A DNA stretch of 64,000 nt from Arion vulgaris. Taxonomy: Eukaryota > Mollusca > Gastropoda > Stylommatophora > Arionidae. The notes under the pieces were generated by a model. It made no database searches. It saw only the letters and a program-made list of their open reading frames with translations, and was not told the DNA's origin. Location: positions 39,426,279-39,490,278 of the forward strand of contig CM036754.1 in NCBI GenBank assembly GCA_020796225.1, in the 5' to 3' direction. The position numbers and the translations under genes are program-made. This document shows positions 24,001 through 33,600 of the stretch, in pieces (within the stretch, counting starts at the first letter, position 1; each line of letters starts with the position of its first letter).

Positions 24001-27000
24001 TATGGGGGACCGGTGAAGACCCCAAGCGCACCGCCCTGTGTATGACACATACCGGAGTAGTCGCATCGCAGATATATTTGATCATTTCACAATATATTTC
24101 AATCAATATTTGATCATTTCACAATATATTTCAACCAATATTTGAACATTTCACAATATATTTCAATCGATATTTGATCATTTCACAATATATTTCAATC
24201 GATATTTGATCATTTCACAATATATTTCAATCGATATTTGATCATTTCACAATATATTTCAACCAATATTTGATCATTTCACAATATATTTCAATCAATA
24301 TTTGAACATTTCACAATATATTTCAACCAATATTTGATCATTTCACAATATATTTCAATCAATATTTGATCATTTCACAATATATTTCAACCAATATTTG
24401 ATCATTTCACAATATATTTCAATCAATATTTGATCATTTCACAATATATTTCAACCAATATTTGATCATTTCACAATATATTTCAATCAATATTTGAACA
24501 TTTCACAATATATTTCAACCAATATTTGATCATTTCACAATATATTTCAACCAATATTTGAACATTTCACAATATATTTTGGTTACGTTACATGGTTTTA
24601 TTAAAATAATCCACAGCTCCACTTCAAACATATCTCCACTCTGAAAAGCCTCTAGACTCCACCACAAGTGCCAGTAAAAAGTCAAAGAAAAGAAGGAGAC
24701 ATAGGTAAATCATGTCTTGTTATCAAAACAGACTCAATTTATATCAAGAAAAGCATTCCCCTCCCCATGCAGAACGTCGCTTTCGTCACAGCCCGCTTGA
24801 AACTCTCTTTCTCTAGTACTTTCAAGGTTTCTTTGATATCTTGCTGCCACCTTCGTCTTGGTCACCCCTTGCATCGTACTCCAGGAAACATGCCTTCCCT
24901 TACAGTTCTCTCTAAACACCTGTGACTTTTAACGTTGCCAAAATATTTCAGCATCCAGGATATGATGTTATCTCTTGATTTGTAGGATGTCTTTGTTTTT
25001 TTCTCTTCTTAGTCCAGGGTTTTCCAAGAACTTGTCTGTAACACCTTGTTTTAAATAAGCTTCAATTTTATTCTAGTCCACGATTAACTAAGTATTCTAG
25101 TCCATGATTAACTTAGTATTCTAGTCCACGATTAACTAAGTATTCTAGTCCACGATTAACTTAGTATTCTTGTCCACGATTGACTAAGTATTCTAGTCCC
25201 ACTAACTTAGTATTCTAGTCCACGATTGACTAAGTATTCTAGTCCACGATTAACTTAGTATTCTAGTCCACGATTAACTAAGTATTCTAGTCCATGATTG
25301 ACTTAGTATTCTAGTCCACGATTAACTAAGTATTCTAGTCCACGATTGACTAAGTATTCTAGTCCACGATTAACTTAGTATTCTAGTCCACGATTAACTT
25401 AGTATTCTAGTCCGCGATTAACTAAGTATTCTAGTCCATGATTAACTAAGTATTCTAGTCCACGATTGACTAAGTATCTAGTCACGATTAACTTAGTATT
25501 CTAGTCACGATTGACTAAGTATTCTAGTCCACGATTGACTATATTCTAGTCCATGATTGACTAAGTATTCTAGTCACGATTGACTTAGTATTCTAGTCCA
25601 CGATTAACTAAGTATTCTAGTCCATGATTGACTTAGTATTCTAGTCCACGATTGACTTAGTATTCTAGTCCACGATTGACTAAGTATTCTAGTCCACGAT
25701 TAACTAAGTATTCTAGCCCATGATTGACTAAGTAGTCTAGTCCACGATTGACTAAGTATTCTAGTCCACGATTGACTAAATACATCATGAAAATAAAAAC
25801 CTGGGGTGGAACTATAGCCTGATTTTGAGGGTCTATTACCCCTGCTAGAGATTTTGAGGGTCTATTACCCTGCTAGAGATTTTGAGGGTCTATTACCCTG
25901 CTAGAGATTTTGAGGGTCTATTACCCTGCTAGAGATTTTGAGGGTCTATTACCCTGCTAGAGATTTTGAGGGGTCTATTACCCTGCTAGAGATTTTGAGG
26001 GTCTATTACCCTGCTAGAGATTTGAGGGTCTATTACCCTGCTAGAGATTTTGAGGGTCTATTACCCTGCTAGAGATTTTGAGGGTCTATTACCCTGCTAG
26101 AGATTTGAGGGTCTATTACCCTGCTAGAGATTTGAGGGTCTATTACCCTGCTAGAGATTTGAGGGTCTATTACCCTGCTAGAGATTTTGAGGGTCTATTA
26201 CCCTGCTAGAGATTTAGCGCAACGTCTAGTAGTCTGAATGTCATGGGTTCGTATACATACCGTATCGCTCGGCTAACGAGTGCATTTTCCTCATGTAGAT
26301 CAATTATGATTGTTGCAGTAGCTACGAAGTTCGTGCTTTGTGAACTGATCTCGACAGGCGGCGTGTCAATGAAATAAATCCTCGATCCGTACCCTATTTC
26401 TTCAAACTCACATGCACACATATACGCTACATACACTTCTCTTCCTCTCTCTCTCTCTCTCACTCTCTATTTCTCTCTCACTCTCTTTCCTCACTATTCT
26501 TCCCTCTATCTCTCTCTCTTTATTTCTCTCTCTCACGCTCTCTATTTCTCTCTCTCTCTCTCTCTCTCACTTTCTATTTCTCTCTCCCTCTCTCTATTTC
26601 TCTCTCCCTCACTCTCTTTCACTCTCTATTTCTCTCTCTAATCCTCTTTCACTCTCTATTTCTCTCTCCACACACCTCTCTCTCTCTCACTTTCTATTCT
26701 CTCTCCCTCTCTCTCACTCTCTATTTCTCTCTCTCTCACTCTCTATTTTTCTCTCTCTCACTCTCTCTCTCCCTCTCTCTCTCCCTCTCACTCTCTCTCT
26801 CTCTTTCTCTCTCTCTCTATGTATTATTTGCAACACATAAACAGCCGACAGTTTCTTCCAAGTTCCCACAATTAATTCAATCGCCGTGTTCCTTCCTTGG
26901 TTTCCACTCACTGCCAACACAACAAATAATAAACATACATATGGCCTTCACATGAAGGCGTGGCTAATACGTGTCGCAATATCTAGTGCCCAAATTAGGT

Positions 27001-27552
27001 ATAAATGAGACCAATTAGAAGAGCGCAGAGAATCACGAGCGGGGATTATAATGAACGCCAACAATGTTACATCAAGTTTCATTGGTCCTTGTTTTGTAAG
27101 TAGGTTATGTAAAGTGTTACTCTCAAGACTATTGACATGATAGTGCTCTACACAAAACAAATATCTCGTGTGTTTTCTTGTATCTGTCAAGCACACACAT
27201 GCACACACACACGGAACACACACATATATACATGCCCACACAGCACACCTACACACACAGGTGCAAGTGCAGATACACATATATACAGCGCAAACATAGC
27301 ACACACACACACACATATACACACACTGCACACACGCACAGTACACACACACAGCACACACATACTGCACACACACAACACACACACACACTGCACACAC
27401 ACACACACACTGCACACACACTGCACACACACACACACCACTGCACACACACAGACACAACACACACACACACTCACACACACACAGCACACACACTGCA
27501 CACACTGCACACACAACACACAGCACACACACTGCACACACACTGCACACAC

Positions 27553-27598
<46 letters not shown>

Positions 27599-27608
27599 CA
27601 CACACACA

Positions 27609-27643
<35 letters not shown>

Positions 27644-30600
27644 CCACACACACACACACATCCACACACACACACACACAGCCACACACACACACACAGC
27701 ACATACACACACACATCACACACATACACACACACTGCACACACACAGCACACACACTTAACAAATAAATTCCACCTGATTTCTCTAAATCATACTTGAT
27801 GAAAATGGAAACATAACAATGCTATAAAAATGGAAACATAACAATGCTATAAAAATGGAAACATAACAATGCATAAAACACATTTCTAATTTGAGACAAA
27901 GAAAGATTCTGTCACAGGGCAACTTCTTCTTCATCTTCGTTTATTTCTACATCTTTATCATCTTCTTTTTCATCTTCTACTATTTCTTCTTCTACTTCAT
28001 CGTCATTATCATTATCTTCGAACTTATTGTCAGCATCATCTTCTTTGTCTTTTTTCTTCTTCCAATTCTTCTTCATCATCATCTTCTTCTTGTTCTTCCT
28101 CTACCTCTTCTTCATTATCATTATCTTCTTTACCATTATCGTATTTTTCTTTTACTACTTCTAAGTTTTAATCATCACCATCATTTTCTTCTTGTTCTTC
28201 TTCTATTTATTCATCATTATCATCATCATTATCATCATCATTATCATCAATAATATCATCATCATTTCATCATCATTATCATCACATTACTTCTTATTCA
28301 TCATTATCTCATCATTTTCATCATTATTATCATCATTATCTGTTAATTCTTTGCCATCATTTCATCTTCTTTTCATCCCTTCTTCTTCATTCTACTTTTT
28401 CTTCCAAATTTTCATCATTCTCTTCTCATACCTTCTTTTCTTCTTCTCTAAAATTCTTCTTTTCTTTCATCTAAACATTTCTTCTTCTTCCTTCAACATC
28501 ATAAACATGTTCTTCTTCTCCTTCAACATCATAAACATGTTCTTCTTCTCCTTCAACATCATAAACATGTTCTTCTTCTCCTTCAACATCATAAACATTT
28601 CTTCTTCTCTTCATAAACATGTTCTTCTCTTCAAATCATAAACATTTCTTCTTCTCTTCTCATAAACATGTTCTTCTTCTCCTTCAACATCATAAACATG
28701 TTCTTCTTCTCCTTCTTCATAAACATGTTCTTCTTCTCCTTCAACATCATAAACATGTTCTTCTTCTTCTTCTTCATAAACATGTTCTTCTTCTCCTTCA
28801 ACATCATAAACATTTTCTTCTTCTTCTTCTTCATAAACATTTCTTCTTTCTTCAACATCATATAACATTTCTTCTTCTTCTTCATACATTTCTTCTTCTA
28901 TTTCTCATCAAATTTTATTTCGTCATTGTCATCATCTTCTTAGTTTTCATCAACATCGTCTTATTCCTCTTGTCCTCCTTCTTCTGATTATTCATCATCA
29001 TTATCTTCTACTTCTTCATCATCATCTTCTTCTTCTTTCTTCTACTCTTCTTCTATACTTATTTTGGATTTTCTTCTTCTTCTGAGCTTATATAAAAACT
29101 ATAACACTTTAAGGATGTCATGATTCTACAAATGAGTATAGTATACTGAGTACAGGGTTTACATGAAGTTGAATATTTTACAGTAAACTGAAATTAATAT
29201 ATTTTACAGTAAACTGAAATTAATATATTTTACAGTAAACTGAAATTAATATATTTTACAGTAAACTGAAATTAATATATTTTACAGTAAACTGAAATTA
29301 ATATATTTTACAGTAAACTGAAATTAATATATTTTACAGTAAACTGAAATTAATATATTTTACAGTAAACTGAAATTAATATATTTTACAGTAAACTAAA
29401 ATTAATATATTTTACAGTAAACTAAAATGAATATATTTTTGAGTGGGTGTCTCTGTGGCTAAGTGGTTAAGCTTTTGCACTGCGTTCCAAAGTTCGTAGG
29501 TTCGAATTAGGACCGTGCCGTTTAGTTCACGAGTGCATTTCTTTCCAGAGACAACTAGGATTTTGCTGGAACTTACAAAGTTTGTGCTTTGTGCGATACT
29601 CTCCGCAGGTGTCGCGTGTCATTCCCGAGGAGAGGGACCGAGAGCCATATGGGCTAAAACCCGGTGCAATGAAGTCAATATATTTTTTATTTAAACATAT
29701 TTTACAGTTAGTTGAAAATGAGATATATTACAGTAAGCTGAAACTTGGCTGAGACTAATTGAGTTTTTCTATTGCAGGACAATCTTCACAAGCTTCCAAC
29801 TTGAAGAATTGGAAAAAGCTTTCAAAGAAGCTCACTATCCAGACCTGTATGCACGTGAGCTGTTGGCGATCAAGATTGATTTACCTGAGGATAGGATACA
29901 GGTAAGAGTAACTATTTGACTTAGTTTATATGTGTGTATGCGTGAGCGAGTGCTGTAACCTACCAGCTAGCACCATTGTTAAAACACCCAAACATCTCAT
30001 TGACTACTAAACAACAGATGGTCAACAGTATTTTCATAACTACTTTCTATTACCAGAACTAGTAGCCTCCGATAATATACGGCTAGTGGGTTCAGGTAAA
30101 ACATTATTGGAAATAAGACTACAACTGTTACCTTATCCTGGCATTCCAGTGTTGTTATATATAGACAAACTCATTAACAAAAATAAACATGCTAAATCAA
30201 GATGATATTATGTAACAAATTCAGTTTAAAACTAAGGGAATATCAGTATTTTTAACGTTTTTCATTAATAAATAACCATGAGCACAAAGAATTGAGTAAA
30301 ATTGTAAAAAGTTTGCAGTGTTCTATAAACTAGACTTATTACCACCTGTCTTTGCACATTTCTTTCAACTTCTCAATATTTTCTCTTCTTTACTGTTTCT
30401 TCCCTATTCTCTACTGTTTCTTCCCTATTCTCTACTGTTTCTTCCCTATTCTCTACTGTTTCTTCCTATTTCTACTGTTTCTTCCCTATTCTCTACTGTT
30501 TCTTCCTATTCCTACTGTTTCTTCCATTCTCTACTGTTTCTTCCCTATTCTCTACTGTTTCTTCCCTATTCTCTACTGTTTCTTCCTATTCCTACTGTTC

Positions 30601-33600
30601 TTCCTATTCCGCTGTTTCTTCCTATTCCTACTGTTTCTTCCTATTCTCACTGTTTCTTCCTATTCTCTCCGATATCTTCTCATTTATTATTCCTTCTCGA
30701 ATTCTCTTCCACTTTGTTCTTACACTCCTCAACGATCACTCACCCTCCCTCTTCTCTTTCCTTTCTCCGTATATTTTCTCCATCATTTCTCTCACTCCAT
30801 TCTCCCTTCTCTTTACTCATCCCACCATCTCCTTATCCCCCCCCTCTTAGTAATTCCTACCCAACGCACAATTTACCTTTCAGCATAACCTCCTCACCTA
30901 CCCTCTTTCTCTCCCCTCAATCTCTCAAATATCATTCTCCATTTCCTTCCAACTGCCTGCATCCTCAACCCCCACATATATTTCTATTGATGCTTTTTGT
31001 GTTTATTTACCGGCAAGATATCATTACTGTTTATCTGTTAGGTCTCAAAGTACGGGCAATTGCCTTTCTTAAAACTGAGCAAATACGTAGGGAATACGAG
31101 CTTGCAATCCTCAGTTCTTGGCTTTCATAGACTTCAGATGAAGCCAATCACTGACAGTCTTAGAACATTCTCATAGCAAATGTAACCAGGGCCCAGTCTA
31201 GCTCGGGACGGGTACACCGCTAATTATTCAGCCATGTTGGTTTGGATAATCAGGTTCAAGGTCAAGGGTAGAGTTCATTGCACCGGGTTTTCCCCATATG
31301 ACTCGGCCTCTCTCCACAGAAATAGTTTGTTACTGCTGGTCTCTCTCTGTACAGAAATAGTGTGTTACCTGCTGGTCTCTCTCTCCACAGAAATAGTGTG
31401 TTACCTGCTGATCTCTCTCTCCACAGAAATAGTGTGTTACCTGCTGGTCTCTCTCTCCACAGAAATAGTGTGTTACTGCTGGTCTCTCTCTCCACAGAAA
31501 TAATGTGTTACCTGCTGGTTTCTCTCTCCACAGAAATAGTGTGTTACCTGCTGGTCTCTCTCTCCACAGAAATAATGTGTTACCTGCTGGTCTCTCTCTC
31601 CACAGAAATAGTGTGTTACCTGCTGATCTCTCTCTCCACAGAAATAGTGTGCTACCTGCTGATCTCTCTCTCCACAGAAATAGTGTGCTACCTGCTGATC
31701 TCTCTCTCCACAGAAATAGTGTGCTACCTGCTGATCTCTCTCTCCACAGAAATAGTGTGCTACCTGCTGATCTCTCTCTCCACATAAATAGTGTGCTACC
31801 TGCTGAGAGTAATGCCACAATTACGAACTCTGTAGCTTTATTTATAATTTCAATATAGATGGATAGCTTTATGTCTAGAGATCTTGGGAAAAATTCACTA
31901 GTGAAACGAACGACGTAGTCCGGATTCGAACCCCCCAACCTTCAGAAACACGCAGAAATAGTATGCTACCTACTAAGAGTACTGCAAAAAATCAGAACTT
32001 CGTAGCTCCAACAATTCTAGGCATCTCCGGAAAAATTGACAAGTGAACCGAAGTACGCAGTTCGAGTTCGAGCTCACGATCTTCAGATTTAAAGGCAAAG
32101 GGCTTGTCTAATTCACCACAGAGATCCCCCTACCCCTTATCCATGTTGTATGTTGATAAAGGTCTTCTAGGAGACAAACAAAAATCATCAAGATGAGTCC
32201 TCGTCGCCCGATGGGGCACATAGGTCAGAGACAAAACAGTCCAGGGCTTGGATAGCTGACAGTCCAGGACTTGGATAGCTGACAGTCCAGGGCTTGGATA
32301 GCTGACAGTGAGTGTGTGAGAAAGACCATCTTGCTTGTAGGTGTTAACAGCTTATTCATGCACCGTACTGTAGTTGCTTTCTTATTTGTCTGCAGGTCTG
32401 GTTTCAGAATAGAAGAGCAAAGTGGAGAAAAACAGAAAAGACATGGGGAAAAAGTTCTATCATGGCGGAATATGGCTTGTACGGAGCTATGGTCAGACAT
32501 GCACTTCCGCTTCCGGAGACCATTCTTAAAAGTGCAGAGAAGGGAATTGAAAACTCATCGGCTCCTTGGTTGCTAGGTAACTTGAATGTGTATAGTTTCT
32601 ATGTAACCTTATCTGGAATTGTATTTGAAAACCTTAAAAACTAAGTTTTCATTGGAGCTTCCAGGTAAATTAATTGTGAATATTTAGTTATACAAACAGG
32701 TAAACAACAGGTGAAACAGAACAACTAGCTTGAAACAGACTAAATATCTGATGAAAGCACCGGCTCCGGCCCTCCCCAGTGTCATTTAGAAGATGGTAAT
32801 ATATTCTATAAGAATTTTATTTATTAATCTTTCTAATGAATTTTGCCTGGGCAGTGGTCTTCCAGCCTGCTCTTCTCTATTTTGAGCTGCCGAGGGTTCT
32901 TTTCCATGCTCAACTTGAACACGGGGCCTACGTTTTATCGTCAGTCTCAGATAGAACTAGGAACTTGATCTCACCTACACTGAGAGTAGGGTCTCTGGGC
33001 AAATTTCCCGATGACTCCATCAGGGACCGTACTGAGTACCTTTAAAACGAGAAGGCAGCACCTAGCCTCTGCGCCACAGAGTACTGGATAGAGAAATAAT
33101 ATTGTTAATAGCTTCGAAATTTGACACATTCATTGAGAGTTTTAAAAAAAAAGATGTGTGACTGTTTTATTTAATAGTCAAATAAAAACTTTGTCACAAT
33201 ATCCTGTCCATTTTCTTAGTGATATTTGATTTGATTGTATGTCTTGTCTTCTATGTTTCTATTCCTATATGTATGCCTCTTTTCTACTACATTTATTATT
33301 TATTACTACTATTAATTCTACTAATTCTACTACTACTACTATTACTGGTACAACTACTGCTACAACTACTACTAGTATTACTCCTGGTACTTCAATTTTG
33401 CTAGTACCAATACTAATATCACCAGTGGTGGCTCGTCATTAAGGGCCAGCAGGACCAGGCCCCACCAAAAATATTGTATAACGTGTATTTATTATTTTAG
33501 AAATTATTTGTTCATAATTATTACTTTTAAGGTGATACTGATCAGCTTTGTTGAAAGTTAAGTATATAACGCTCAAATATCATATACAGTATGAAATTCA

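Noticed and set aside
26948..27799. Cys/Val- and Thr/His-rich long frames
   Set aside because: Translation of a (CA)n tract. Low complexity in every frame.
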